NCBI GenBank assembly: GCA_030386875.1
Contig: CM059567.1
Coordinates: 52,312,020 to 52,376,019 of the forward strand
Source: Morinoia aosen
Lineage: Eukaryota > Arthropoda > Malacostraca > Amphipoda > Talitridae
Length of the DNA stretch: 64,000 bases
Direction of reading: 5' to 3'
Shown here: piece by piece, positions 1-13,900 of the stretch
Layout: each line of letters begins with the position of its first letter
Position numbering within the stretch: the first letter of the stretch is position 1
Made by a program: the position numbers and the translations under genes
Notes under the pieces: generated by a model
Told to the model about the DNA's origin: nothing
The model's input: only the letters and a program-made list of their open reading frames with translations
The model's database searches: none

Positions 1-379
1 CCCTGTTTTGTAGAGCGAGGTATCATTAATATTTTGGTTGCAGTGTTCGAAAGTGTTTAGAGTTTTATTGTTCGGAATGCGCAATGCTCTGAATTAATTC
101 AAGATCTTCTCATATGTATCAATTTAATTATACATAAATATTTTATCAGCGGTATGGTTAGGTGCATTATGTCCAGCAGTTGTTTGAAAATATTAATTTT
201 TGTAGTGTAGTGATGGGAAAATATAATAAAACAGGTCCATATCGTTCGTACCCACTTGTATCGCGTTACTAATGTACAATTCAATCTTTCGAGAGTTGAT
301 GAGGCCGAGTGCACACGGCCCGTATCACAGATACGCTCATCACACACTTTCAGACAGACGGACGCGGCTCTAGAAGGTT

Positions 380-490
380 GAAAATGTGCATTGCATATTA
401 CTGGAGAGTCGTTCACACACGGTTCAATTGGAAAATTTGACATGTGAAATGCAAGACGATGTGTTGGTTTTTAAAAGATTGAAGTTCTAA
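380..490. repeat. Dispersed repeat, intact paralogue of the 3700 and 4173 segments
   Basis: The stretch with atgtgcattgcatattactg and aaatgcaagacgatgtgttgg matches 3705-3798 followed by 4173-4200. It preserves the uninterrupted state of a site that is split by a SINE-like insertion at 3799-4159. Confidence 0.6.
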
Positions 491-559
491 TCAGCGTGTA
501 ATTTCTGTTGCACTGTATTTAGATGTAAGCCGCGTAGAATTGGTTGGAGTAGGTATTAA

Positions 560-989
560 TAGTCGTACGTATTATTTTGTTCGTATGTAAATAAGTTCCG
601 GTTGCAGTGTGGTGAGGTGTAGAACTAGAAGTAGTTGTAGACAATTTCCTACATATCCATGTGTTAACATGGAATTCAATTTGGTTGCAGCGTGGTGAGG
701 CGTACAACGTCTCGAAGTAGTTGTAGATGACTTCCTACTTGTTCTTAAATTGCTTCCATGTACACCGCCTCTCCCAGGCCCAAGTTGATTAAATTGCTTC
801 CAGGTACGTGATAAATTATTAACTTATTACTTATGAGTTCCTGAAATATGCGTTGCTGTTCCGCTTCCTCCATAATGTTCTGTGTTTTGTGTCGGTCGGG
901 TTCAGTAGGGCACAGTTGTAGCTGAAGGTAGGGCAAAGTGTTAACATGGAAACAATTTCTTTTGAAGTGTGGTGAGGTGTACCAACATC

Positions 990-1033
<44 letters not shown>

Positions 1034-1200
1034 AATAATTTCCTACATATCAATGTGTTAACATTGAACTCATTTCTGCATGTGTGTGGTGAGGTGTACC
1101 AACGTCTAGGAGTTGTTGTAGATAATATTCTACACATCAATGTGTGAACATGGAAGTCATTTGTGTTGCAGTGTGGTGAGGTGTACAGCGCCGAGAAAGG
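560..1200 (+). repeat. Degenerate tandem array ending in the putative exon 1 acceptor
   Basis: About five copies of a 85-110 bp unit holding ttgcag/tgtggtgaggtgtac. AG positions fall at 606-607, 689-690, 966-967 and 1170-1171; one copy near 1080 has lost the AG. The last copy flows directly into the DUOXA 5'UTR and start. An (AGT)n microsatellite lies within it at about 992-1033. Confidence 0.6.
745..873 (-). other. Small unexplained ORF (42 codons)
   Basis: The minus-strand frame M-E-E-A-E-Q-Q-R-I-F-Q-E-L-I-S-N-K-L, then H-V-P-G-S-N-L-I-N-L-G-L-G-E-A-V-Y-M-E-A-I, looks more protein-like than its surroundings. It sits between copies of the repeat upstream of DUOXA. It may be a coding relic or chance; no homologue recognised. 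Confidence 0.2.
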
Positions 1201-1218
1201 CTAGTCCACAAGAGCACG

Positions 1219-1383
1219 ATGCGCGGCTGGTTCGATGCATTCCGCACAGAAGGCGGCCCCACACTCTACGCCTACAGCAACCGCACCAGCGTCACCTGCG
1301 ATATCACCACCATCACCATCATTCTCGTCTTCCTCACCATTTTCTGCGCCTTCTGCATCATATTTCCTGGAGTCAGAAAAGAG
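1219..1383 (+). CDS. DuoxA: DUOXA coding exon 1
   Basis: Encodes residues 1-55: the conserved N-terminal segment and TM1, ending G-V-R-K-E. The ATG at 1219 has A at -3 and gives the start expected for arthropod family members. The donor is GAG|gtacgt, phase 0. Upstream, ttgcag at 1166-1171 could be the acceptor of this exon's 5'UTR part, since the sequence after it runs without another good acceptor to the ATG. Confidence 0.9.
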
Positions 1384-1868
1384 GTACGTTCACGATCAAA
1401 GGCAGTGGTTTTTGATCATTGGTTTTGTAAGTTTGGAGCGTTTGGAACGTTCTTTGCCATTTTTCTTCAAGTTGTCGGTGACTCCGAAAATAATATTGCT
1501 GAAGTACGTATGAGTTAAAACAGACATCTCAAAAACATGCGAGTTTTTTCAAAGTAAGTTGTGTGATGCAAAAGAGCCTTATGCACAGCGTCAAGTTAAC
1601 GCGTAGATAAGAGGCTACGATTGGCTTTGTACAATACCAACAGACATCACAAAAACGAATAAGTACTCTTGAAAGCAAATCGTATGATGTAAAAGAGTGA
1701 TACATAGCGTTAAGTTAATGCAATGGTAAGAGGCCACGTTTGGCTTTGTGCAATTCCATTGGGGGTGCCAACTTTGTTGAGGAGGCGACGGGCGAGCGAG
1801 GCGTCACACAGCCTGAGTACACAATGAAGCCTGACGACCTCAGATGCTCCCGTGACTCTTGACGACGC

Positions 1869-1929
<61 letters not shown>

Positions 1930-4900
1930 CCTAACCTTGTTGAGATGCGGCGTCATCGCATATGGGTCACCTGGGAACATTTCATGACTTCCCTGTGTCG
2001 TCTCTGTGTGTAAAGCAAGTGCAAATTTAAGCGACAAAAGAAGCTTTTGGGAGATAATCACGCTGATTTTGGTGTCGAGCGAACTTTCAATTTTGACGCT
2101 GTCGCATAAGAAATAGATGATTATGATCGTTAGCGTGAATTTTTAGACGATTCTGGGTTTTACAAGCTTTTGTAGTTATGCATTCCTGTGGTTGGTTACT
2201 TCGCTGTCCATTTGAAGGTAAAGGTCAAGGTGTGCGTTAGGGCAAAGTTGCTCTCGGGAGCCTAGTTCCTTGTTGACTTACGAGTAGTTCTGGGTCGTGT
2301 GACCGCGAATTATCAAATGACTTTGTGCACACTGCGTTTGACAATTTGCTCTCGTAAATAAAGCTATAGACGGACGACAATGTTTGTACTTATTCAGAAT
2401 GAGTTTGTAGGAGACAAATAGATCAGCTTGATTCGTTTGAATAAATGGTTCATTATGTTCGACGAATGACATGGGTTCCTTATTCTTTACATTCCGTGTT
2501 AAGACGACTATTCATAAGCAAATATGTTCAGCTCAGAGAAATAAATTAATTATTCCTGATTCACGCCTTCATGTTGTCAGATTGAAACAGAAGAAATTGC
2601 AATTTTTCAGTTACACAAATTTGTTGAAGGGAGAATTACCGAGGTCCTGCAGTCAATACTCTAATAAAACGAAGAACATTTGATTTGTGATCTTTGTACT
2701 TTGATTCCGCTTAATTTAATTGTAATAAATATTGAAAAGAACAATAAAGAAATCATTCGAACACTTCTCAGTCAAAATTTTGAAGTTTTTAATACAAACA
2801 TAAATTTGAGTGATATTGATTGCTGTTTTTTCTCCTACTGGGTTAGCAATGAACTAACTTTAATTATCTTGAATCATCGGGGACTTTGAGAAAAGAGTCA
2901 AATTTTCTATGAAGTCGACATCCTAGCGAACATTGTATCTTTTTCCATTCAGTGAAGATGGAACGAACGTAGCCAAGATGCAATATATCTTCCTCCATAA
3001 TATCATACGTGCTCCTCCAAAATTCAGCTATAACTTCAGTGATAATGATACATAATAAATTATTTTCGCCCCAAATATTCAGGTATAATTACAGATAAAT
3101 TACAGTATTTCTGCCCCTATACTAAACATTCAATACTAATGATAAAACTACATTTGCCCCTATTCATTTATAATTAGTGTAAAAATCAGTGTTTCTGGCC
3201 CTGAACATAGAGTATTAAGGATACAATTAAGGATACAAAAGCAAGGCACTTTAAACCTGAATATTCAGTAATGGTGATACAAAATCCGGTACTTCTGCTT
3301 CCTAAACAGCCAAAAATAGTGAATCAAACTACGGAACGTTTGTTCCTAATGTAGAGCACTATTGATACAAAAAGCAGTATTTCTACTTACTAAATATCCG
3401 GGAATAGTGGCTCAAAACAAAGTACATTTCCCACAAACGTACAGTACTAGTGGAACAAAACAAAGTACATTTCCTTCAAACTTACACTACTAGTGTAGCA
3501 AAACACAAAATTTCTAGTCGTACTCTGTACCGGACGTGGCGCAAGTAATTGTCGAGAGATATTGTTGGAATATTTCAGTCGCCCAAAATTATTTCAAAAG
3601 AAAAAATTTTCCGCTCACTCATGTTTGAGGGGAGAATACCAAACTCAGCAGCGCAGCCCTTCATGAGAGTTAAAATTTTCCGTGGACCACGTAGTGTGCG
3701 ATACTTCACTAATGGTGCAAATGTGCATTACATATTATTGATGAATCGTTCATACATTACTAAATTAAAAAATTTGACGCATGAAATGCAAGACGATGCC
3801 CTTCAAGGGGATGCAACTATTTTATCTATGGGAATTAGCGTTCCCAGGGAGATTGTGTGAGGTCCCGAGTTAAACGTTAGGTAGGCCTTCTTTTTGTTGA
3901 AATATAATTATTTTTGCTTTTTTACGGAACATCTTTTTCAGTTCACTGCTCTCCTGTTTTTCAGCACCTACTACTTTCTTCTTCAACTTTTATCTTACTT
4001 CATGAACTTCTTTCTCAGCTTACTGTTTTTATGCCCGTTTTGCGTAGATTCTGTGTTCACTTAACTTCATACTAACTGGTGTTTTCATCCTTCCTCTCTT
4101 TGAACATCTATGTTGTGGTAAAGGGAAGCTAAAAATTTCTTATGATCAATCAATTAATCATGCAAAACGATGTGTTGGTTCTTAAAACGTGTCACGATAC
4201 TAAAGTCTTTCGCAGATTATTACAATTGGCAGTAATACATCCATTTCAGGAGTTGTGGAACTGAGAGAAGAACAATGAGTAAATTCACTCTCATGACCAG
4301 TACCTCAAAAGCGCAAATGACCATCACGAGTGTATAGTTCAGGTAACCAAAAATATCTCCCGTGCTTCATGCTTCGTTTTGTGTGACAATGATGTCAAAC
4401 GTTTACTTCTACTTCACGCATGCCTTGAAATGCTAAAGATAATGGCTCATGTCGGCTCTAATCAAAGTCGGCGATGAACGTAAGAGATTATAATCTGCTA
4501 CGTTGATTGCAAGACCAGCAGAAGTGGAAGTGTTGAAAACAAACGCTGGTCCGTGGGTCGTTGTTGCTGTTGTGACTCGTCGCTAGCCCTCTTCATGCCT
4601 GGCGACTATTAACTACGGGTTACTTACGACACAAGGTCAAATTAGCTCAATCTTACTGCACATAAATTGCTACTCAGTGCATAGAACTTTCAAGAGCGCC
4701 TTCTTAATTTTGGGAGAACTTGTTTTTATAACAATCTGCCACAAAGACAAACTACATTTTTTCAAGAAAAAACACAATTTCCCTTCGAGTTGTTTTCTAA
4801 GAAATACGTAAATGAAAACCAGAAAAAGCAATGAAAATTCCAATGAAAAGGCTTTGTTCTAATTTCATGGTTTGAAAATTTCTCTCAGTGGTAGAGAGAA

Positions 4901-7900
4901 TGAAGTTGAGGCAGCGGAACAGTTGAGGCACCACCAAAGCGGAGGTGGTGCAGCGAAGCATTGCCGCCAATATCCGCGAAGCCTTGACTGATGAGAGCGT
5001 TCGCTGCTGCCGCTCGATTGTCTTTTGGTCGGGATGGGTGATCGTGGCAGGCGCTAACCTCACTGAATGATTTTCTAATTTTGTAAATTCGTTTGCATTT
5101 TGGGGCTAACTTTGCTTGGACGCCTCATTGTTTTTTATGTATTTTGAGTGCTTTCCTTAAATCCCGTACTTCATTTACATTTGTTAATCCGTTTTCGTTT
5201 CGTGGCTAATTTCATATTTTATTTTTTATTTACATGGACTTGTCATTGTTTTTTATGTATTTTGTGAGTTATTGTTAAGATGCCATCGTTCATTTACATT
5301 TTTTAATCCTTAAGTGGCTAGTAACTTATTTAGCGTGGACTTCACGTTGTTTTCTTCGTACTTCGTTAGTATTTTCTTATGGTCTCTACGTTCATTTACT
5401 TTTGTTAATCTATTTTCACATTCCTGCTTATTTTGTGGGCTTTAAATTGTGTTTTTTATGATATTTTGTCTGAGTGCTTCCCAAAAATCCCAGCGCTCAT
5501 TGGTCGATTGATCATGAGGGTTTTGAATGTCTATATAATTTTATTATTTTATCATATACTGACATAGCGATAGCTTATATGTTTTTACCGAGTGCCAATT
5601 CTCATCACTTTACCCTGTAAAAATGGCTCTCCTAAAGTAAGTTTTATTTCATTTCTTTGCAGAGAATATCAACTTTTGCCACAGTGTCACTGAGCCTCGC
5701 TACCGGACTTATTATTACCAGTGAGTACCTTTAATTAATCACTGCTATTGCCAGTGAGTACCTCTTATTACTGCTATTGCTAATGAGTACCTCTTATTAC
5801 TGCTATTGCTAATGAGTACCTGTTTACTACTGCTATTGATAGTGAGTGTCCTAATTATATATTTTTATTTTATTACGTGAAATCTATCAAGATTATTTAA
5901 ATATTACCATATTTGTACCAACGCTCATACCTCCCTGCCTGCCTGCTTATCTTTTATTTGAAATCCGTTGCGATTTATTGTCAGTATTACCAGTGTGCAT
6001 AAGAATCAACGCTCCCAAGGGAAAGACGTAAGGTCCCTAGCTGAAGGTAGGGTAGGCTTCTTCTGTTAAAATAGGAAAGTTCTTTCTTTTCTTTTGCTGC
6101 GGACCATATTTTCTGTTCACTATTGCCCTTTTTTGTACATATGTTACTTTTTCTCAATTACCGTTTTGTGTCATTAACTTTTTCGATGTCGCTTTTCTAT
6201 TCGTTAGCTGTGGGACAAAATCTTGCGTACAAATGCCCCATTCTTTTAATTCCATACTAAATGAATGGTACCATCTACCTTCCTCTCTTGGGAATGCCAT
6301 CGTTGTAGTCAGGGAGGCTTAAACCAACTTGTAAAAAGAATTTCACGTGCATTAATTCTGCGTTTTTATTCGCGTGCCAATTTCTCGAAGTGAGTAACTC
6401 GTAGCTTGCTATTCATGTGACTCCTCTGTAATTGTTGCTTACTCTCGGCTTGAGCGCAGACTTCTATGCTAGTTTTACCCTTGGTAGCACTGAAATTATG
6501 TGGAACACATTAAGAAAAAACGTAAGTTTTTTAATATGCGTGTAACTTAAGGCAAAATCTCGCAATCGTGCTTCTATACGTTGAGACAGATTTATTATTT
6601 TCAAATGTTGGCAATTGTCATGCAAATGAAAGCCCACAATGTGCGCTTGTGAAAGTTATATTTGAATTACGAGTGCATTCGTACGGCACGCATCTTGTTT
6701 TCAATTATATTTTATTGGCAAGTTATTTCTTTTGATCAGTGTAAAATGTATGTGACCTTACTGTATTGCGCCCAAGGTAATTCTCACGAGCTCTGTCCAG
6801 TGCTTGTGTTCACGCGAATGGAATACAATGCGCATTCCAAGCAGCGTATGTTGTGATTTTTACATTTTTTGTCACCACCCTCGTGTCACGGCGATTGCTT
6901 TCTAAATATGAAGAACTTGCACACGTTTCAGGTTTTGTAACCCTGCATGACTGATGTTATTCGAAGTTAGGATTAAAAAAATTCATGTTTTTTTCTCGAT
7001 TTCTTTGTATTAGGAATTAAAAACAGCCTAAAATACAAGGGCTCTTGAGTTGACAATTTTTTGTTTTGTTGAACACTGGTGAAAATATTTGCTACCGTGT
7101 TTTGGCTACAGTTGATAAGATTCCGGACGAACATTTTGGCCAATTTTAAGAGAGGAATCAACAGTTCTTTAAGCTCAGAATGACAGAACAGGTGAAAAGT
7201 GGCCGCGCTGCAGACAACTGCTCGCTGAGTTTAGTTAGTTTCACTATGAACTGCAACTTAATGGCTTTGTTTAGAAGTGAGCGTTGCGATACCAAGCTGT
7301 TTACTCAACCTCGAGTCGAGTCCAGCGTACTATGTCTGAACCAGACCCATTGTGAGGCAGGGTGCTCTGGCCGTGGTGGAACTTGGTTCATGTCGCCTCT
7401 GAAAAACGCTCGTTTGACTTGAATTTTATCTCATATTTTGGGTCATCGACGGAATTTAGTGAATTAATGTATTTCCAAAGACAGCGAAGTCAGCAATTGT
7501 TCTTCTTTATCTGATAGAAATTCCAGGGGGAAGATGTGAGGTCATGTCATAAATTTCATTGCATTTGTTTGAGATATTTGTTTCTATGCACCTTCTGCAT
7601 AGATTACTCATTCTCTCAACTCCATAATAAATGGTGCCTTGCTTCTTTTTCTCTTTGGATCATCTTTGTCGGGATCGCGGATGTTTAAATATGTAATTCA
7701 ATCATCAGACAAAAGTTCAGCTCTCCTGTCGATAGTGTCGTTATTTTATCATAATTCGTGTAAACATGTTTCTAAGGGCGTATGTGTTTCGTCTTTTTAT
7801 TTTTGGCGAAGTAGAAGCAGAAGTTTTCGTTCTGCATGACAGATGTTACCTTGTCGTTAAGACTTTTTCCTCCTTTAGTGCCAACCATATTTCTTTTCTA

Positions 7901-10900
7901 AATCCAGTCCAGTAGGTCTTCCAAATATGCGTGAACTATCCTTCATTATTTGGTGCTTCAAGTGATTCTTCAGGGGCGTGATGAAGCGTGTAAATTTATG
8001 GCGTTAAATATTCAATGATGCTGCACTACCCTTATCAATATAAAATATTGATGATTTTATATTCAATCATGCAACATGCTGCTGTAACTGCAGTACCCAT
8101 GCTGGAGTTTCATGGTCCTGTTTATTCGACACGGCCGCCCAGGTCTCTGCCTGGCTTCATTAACACGTTTCCTGCGATGGGTTAAACTGGATTTCAATAT
8201 TCATCTCAAATTTGAAATTAAACATAGCAGGCAATTTTGAAAATGGCAATCAGTTAGTGGATCGTGCTTTTTTTTAGATTGCATTAGGTATTTATAAAAA
8301 TTGAGTTAGTGACTGGAGGTCGGTCATTATTAAAATCCCTTCAGTGACCACAGTTGGGTAGGAAATGTGTTAACATTTGGCTATCTGCCTCGAGTGTCCT
8401 TCTGTCTGCATTGATGGACGACACTTCAGGAGAAACTTTCAAGGAAGGGCAGCAACAGCTATTTATGCAGACACTGCAGCTGCTATATTCTCCGTGAGGT
8501 GAAAACAGCTACAGCATATGGTGCTGCTATCCAGCGCTACTGCAGCATGAATACTGTCAGATGTGTGTTGTATCTAGTTATACGCATGACCTTACAAAAC
8601 ATGTTCGTTAGAGCAATTACTACTTATTAATATTACACTACATTTAGAATACGTTTTCTCAAGGAGAGTGTCCGTAGGGGGAAAATGAATTCGTTCGCTG
8701 TTCGTTCATTTGTAGCCTGATCTGTACTGATTTAAGGGAAGAGTACCCCCAAGATGCCGAATTTTATTGAGATATTGGATTTCAGCTGCCATAGGAAGGG
8801 TGAGATGTCAGGTACATCCTGTGAAAAAATGAAGTTCGTACGTTCATTGGTTCGCCCGCTACGGGGATTTGAAGAATGGGTGGAGGGGAGGTGGAAGAGA
8901 TATTTTATCATTTTACACGTCCCCCTTGGCACTTTCTTCACGGCTTGACGTTGCCATGTCATCTTCTATGTCTCTTTATTACTGTATAATAATTTCAAGC
9001 GTCCTAGATGACCCAATGAAGAAAAATTGAGATTGTTTATAAATCTTTGTTTACCTGTTTTGCCTTATTTTGGAGGATCGGAATGTAGCGGTTTCAAAAT
9101 GTATCTCCTACAGTTTTTGAGCTACAGTTATGATTTTGGTATCATTGGATGCGGAATGACAAGGGCTTTCCGAAAACTAACTATGCAATTCAAAATTCAT
9201 TTGTGATCAAGAGAAATAAAGACATTCCTAGGAATGTCTTTTTCGTTCCTAGGAATGTCTTCAATTTCTTAAAGATATTCCTAGGAATGTCTTTATTTCT
9301 CTTGATCACAAATGAATTTTGAATTGCAATGTTAGTTTTCGGAAAGCCCTTGTCATTTCGCATCCAATGATACCAAAATCATAACTTTAGCTCAAAAACT
9401 GTACTAGGAGATACATTTTGAAACCGCTACATTCCGATCCTACAAAATAAGGCAAAACAGGTAAACAAAGATTTATAAACAATCTCAATTTTTCTTCATT
9501 GGGTCATCTAGGACGCTTGAAATTATTTTACAGTGATAAAGAGACATAGATGATGACATGGCAACGTCAAGCCGTGAAGAAAGTGCCAAGGGGGACATGT
9601 AAAATGATAAAATATCTCTTCCACCTCCCCTCCACCCATTCTTCAAATCCCCGTAGCGGGCGAACCAATGAACGTACGAACTTCATTTTTTCACAGGATG
9701 TACCTGACATCTCACCCTTCCTATGGCAGCTGAAATCCAATATCTCAAGAAAATTCGGCATCTTGGGGGTACTCTTCCCTTAACCCTATCAGACCAAAGG
9801 CTCTGAACCCAACTGTTTAACTCGAACCAGACAGTCTGTTCAAACATATGGGGACAGACATTCGCAATGACTAACCATGAGGCTTGGCCTCGAATAATTA
9901 GTTATTTTTAGGTTGTGACTAATTTTTCCAGGGGCTAGGCAAAGTACCGAAAATTAGTACAGCGGCAGATTCGGATATTACCGACAAATTGGAACAGCGG
10001 CCTGGCAGGGTTAAGCATTTGGGATGGTCGACTAATTCTTAGTCTTTTGACTAACTAACTATTCAGTTTTTAAAACATTCGTCAAATTATTACTTGCCTC
10101 GTCTGCCCCCTTAGTGTAATACAGTAATGTATTTATAGGAGTTAGCGCTCCTAGGGGTAGATATGAAGTCCAGAGCTGAAGTTCAGACAGATCTTCCTCA
10201 TGTTGAAATAGAGAAGTTATTTTGTTTTCTACGGATCATCTTTTTTGATATATTTCTTTTCTTCTTCAACCCTATATTACTCTTTTATTAAACTTTCATC
10301 TTGTTTCATTAACTTTCAATCTTGCTGCTTCTTTGCGCTGGGTACGGGGACATATCTCGTCCATGAATTCCCCTTCCTCTTAGTTCCAGATCAAATTTTT
10401 TTTATCCTTCCACGCTTGGGAACACTATTGTAGTGTTTAGGGAGGCTTCAATTAATTTATAATATAATCGCCTAATTTTTTCTGTACTATCATTAATTGT
10501 TTGCGACAGCTGCGGAGATATTTTTGCTAGGGGTTGAGGTGGTGCTGGTAGTGCTGCTGGTAGTGGTGCTGGTAGTGGTGCTGACAGTGATGCTGGCAGT
10601 GCTGCTGGCAGTGCTGCTGGCAGTGCTGCTGGCAGTGCTGCTGGCAGTGCTGCTGGCAGTGCTGCTGGCAGTGCTGCTGGCAGTGCTGATGGCAGTGCTG
10701 CTGGCAGTGATGCTGGCAGTGATGCTGGCAGTGATGCTGGCAGTGCTGCTGGTGGTGTTGTCAGTGCTGGCAGTGCTGCTGGTGGTGCTAGCAGTGTGGA
10801 AGCGCTACTGCTGTAGAGACCACCACCCAGAGATCACCACCCAGAAGCCAGCGTGAGGGCCTTGGTCGTTACTGGAAAAATACAGCACGTCTCAGGCGCC

Positions 10901-13900
10901 GCCGCCGCCGCCGCAGTTGCGGTCTCTCCGGCATTCTTTTCCCAGACTGCAGACTGCGAGAGACAAAAACAGAGGCAGACAGACGGAGAGGGAGAGAAAG
11001 GCAAGTAGATGTGGAGCGGGGGTGGGGGTTGACAGTAGATGCAGGGTCAGTCTTTGGTACCGAACTCATGGAATGTATTTTTAAACAATCCACCACGACG
11101 TAGCGGTAGAGTCAGCGATCAAAGTTCTTCTCTTGAATTAGTTTGCTCTACATGCTATTTTTCCGGCTCATGTCAACTTTGAGCCTTTTTCGAAAAACGT
11201 GTGGGGATTTTGTCCGAAAGATAGGTAGGGTTACCACGACGACTGGGGAACTTTCGCTGCCTACTATACCGCTACGACGACGTAAATTATTTGAAAACTT
11301 GAGTTGCAGCAATGATTAGTTTTATAGAGCAAGAAGAGTTCCCAGTCAATAATTTTTGAAAAAATCATTCTGAGAATTACCGCTTCAGCGTTTTTAGTTG
11401 TCATGGCATGCAAAACTCAAATAATTGATTGTTTTATTTGTATGCTTAATTCACGCTGAATTATAACCTTGCGTGGGGAATTATGTCATTGACTTGTGGG
11501 AGAATTGTTCGGTGACCACCGCGTAGCTATTTTTTGTGAAAATGAAATATGAGCTTTATTTTCATTTGATTCATTCGATTTTGCACGAATTAAGTTATAT
11601 GGCATTAAACACTCTGTTTTCAATTATCAAATAAACACTGTATCACGTTTTGACCAATGAACAAGGATTACCAGTATTCGAACAACCAAAAATTAAAACA
11701 AACATTTGGCTAAGGAATAAGGGCGACCAGCATTTGGCAACCAGGCAACCATAACTTATTATGCGCAATCGAACACTCACGAACAGTATTTGGTATGCTG
11801 CTTGCGCTTGTCTACTATAGTAGACAAGCGCAAGCAGCATTTTGATATCAAACAACCACAGCCAGTATTTGGTTGCAAACATGTGCAACTAGAATTTGGA
11901 CATCAAACAATCACAATCAGTTTCTGGTGGTAAACATGTGCAACTAGCATTCCCATATCAAACAACCACAACGAGTATTTGGTAGCAAACGAGCGCGACC
12001 AGTGCTTGGCCTGCGAACAATTACGGCTCAAACAGAAGAATCCAGATGGTGTGAGGTGCGCAGTGACGCAGTCTTTTTGTGAGGGGAAATAGAAAGTCTA
12101 GAAAGTAATTTATGCTGATTGAAAAAATAGTCGCAGAAGCCGATGCACATTTCATGTTACCAATGAAAATTATGCGGGAGCGCCCATTGGCTGAATTGAG
12201 CTTCGCTATTCGAATATGTCTTTCGAATGAAGAGTATATCTGTCTCCGAAAATATTTCGAAGCATGATGATTAATAAAAAAATGTGATAAAAACTAACTG
12301 AATAGTTAATGTTCTGCAATACTTTTCTCGTTAAAATACCTGCACGTGATTCTGCTTCCGTCAGTTCAATTTAATTTTTGAAGTCTGACTTGCTCGGCTC
12401 GCATCTCCTGCGAAGCCATTCATCGAAGCGGCGATGTGGATGCGCTGTTCAAGTAGCTGTTCTTATGTCGGTCTTTTTGGCCATCTTGTGGCTCCAATTT
12501 TCTCGTACATGTCCTTACTCTCATTAAAGTGTTGTAGGGTTGTTCTTTCTAAGAGCTGTAATGATAGGTATAATTCTTCTATTCAAATAAACTTTTTCAA
12601 AATCATTGGTTTACTGTAAGAATTTTATGAATGCTTAAAGCTCTAAACGTAAGTCAGGTAATAATAGATATAATTATTTTCTTCAAAATTCAAGATACTG
12701 GTTCGAATTTTTCGGTTTAGATTGAGAACTTTATGAATTCTTAGAGATCTAAACGAAAATATTTGAGTTACAGTTACCGCATTCCATTGTGCCCAGCCAC
12801 GACCAAATTTTTGCTTTTTGTGCTCAAAAATTTATTCTTACCACTATAGTTTGCTTAGTGCTGCACAAATATTTGATATTGCATTGTGTATTTATTTTAG
12901 CAAAAAATATATATAATTAGGTATTCGAGACGAATATTAAAATTATAAATGTGCGTTTTGAATTTAGGAGGCCTACAGAGACTCGGCCGTTTACCAAGTC
13001 CTGAAAATGACCCGTGCAGATGACAGGCTTTGCCGTTTTGCGAGAGTGAACGCCAAAAATATTCACTAGCGATTGAATCTGATCAATTTTTAGAATAGTT
13101 TTGTACGCTAGTTGCTTTATTAGGCTCAAGGTGCGCCGGCTGGTTCAGGTTGCAACTTTACACCGTTCAGTCATAGGTTGCATCTTTCGGAATAAGATGC
13201 ATTGCTTGACGCCGGTACCACCTCTCTTCTGGGTTTATTATGTACAAGTTGCACTATCCTTTATAGATTGCGCCGTACGGTACAAGAAGCGCCATAGGAC
13301 AGAGGTTGCTGAAGTTTGACACGGCAGGTTCACGAGATGAGGGCGTCAGAATGAACCGCAGCAGCACATTTGGTGCCGGCTTTGTCTCGTCACGTCCATA
13401 TTTGGTATCAGAATGTCACTCGCAGTTATGGTCGCTCCTGGCGCACAGCGACACCGATACTCCGTCTGTTCACATCCAGGTTAATTAGCCTTTGTAGTTG
13501 TCGCTGAACTTTGCTCTGTTTTTTTTATGCTGTTTTCTTTTTGAGTGGAGAAAGATATATTTTCTGCTGGAATGTTGAAAGTACTAAAGCAGTTTACACA
13601 TTTGATGGATTTGAGTCGTTGGATATTAAATCGGAATTCTAAACAAAAGGTTTTATTAGTTTTAGATTTAAAATATGTAAATGGTTTTTTAAAGACTGAG
13701 TTTTTACACATAAATTCGTAAACGATGACAATTTTCGAGCGATTCATTTCGTTTTAAAGCCTCATACTTTTAGAAGCCATGCGGAGTTTTGCCCGAACTG
13801 TTCTTCTAAATAGTTCTTTTGTCAATGTTTTTGGCTTCATTTGAACCCGATCGGAAATCAGCGAACGAAATCAGGCACTAGCGTGGCACAAATTCCCGAG

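Noticed and set aside
8732-9783. Twin 64-77-codon ORFs as a duplicated gene
   Set aside because: They are the same sequence read in the two arms of a foldback element, open on both strands.
10497-10856. Leu/Val/Ala-rich 119-codon 'membrane protein'
   Set aside because: Direct product of a 12-bp minisatellite.
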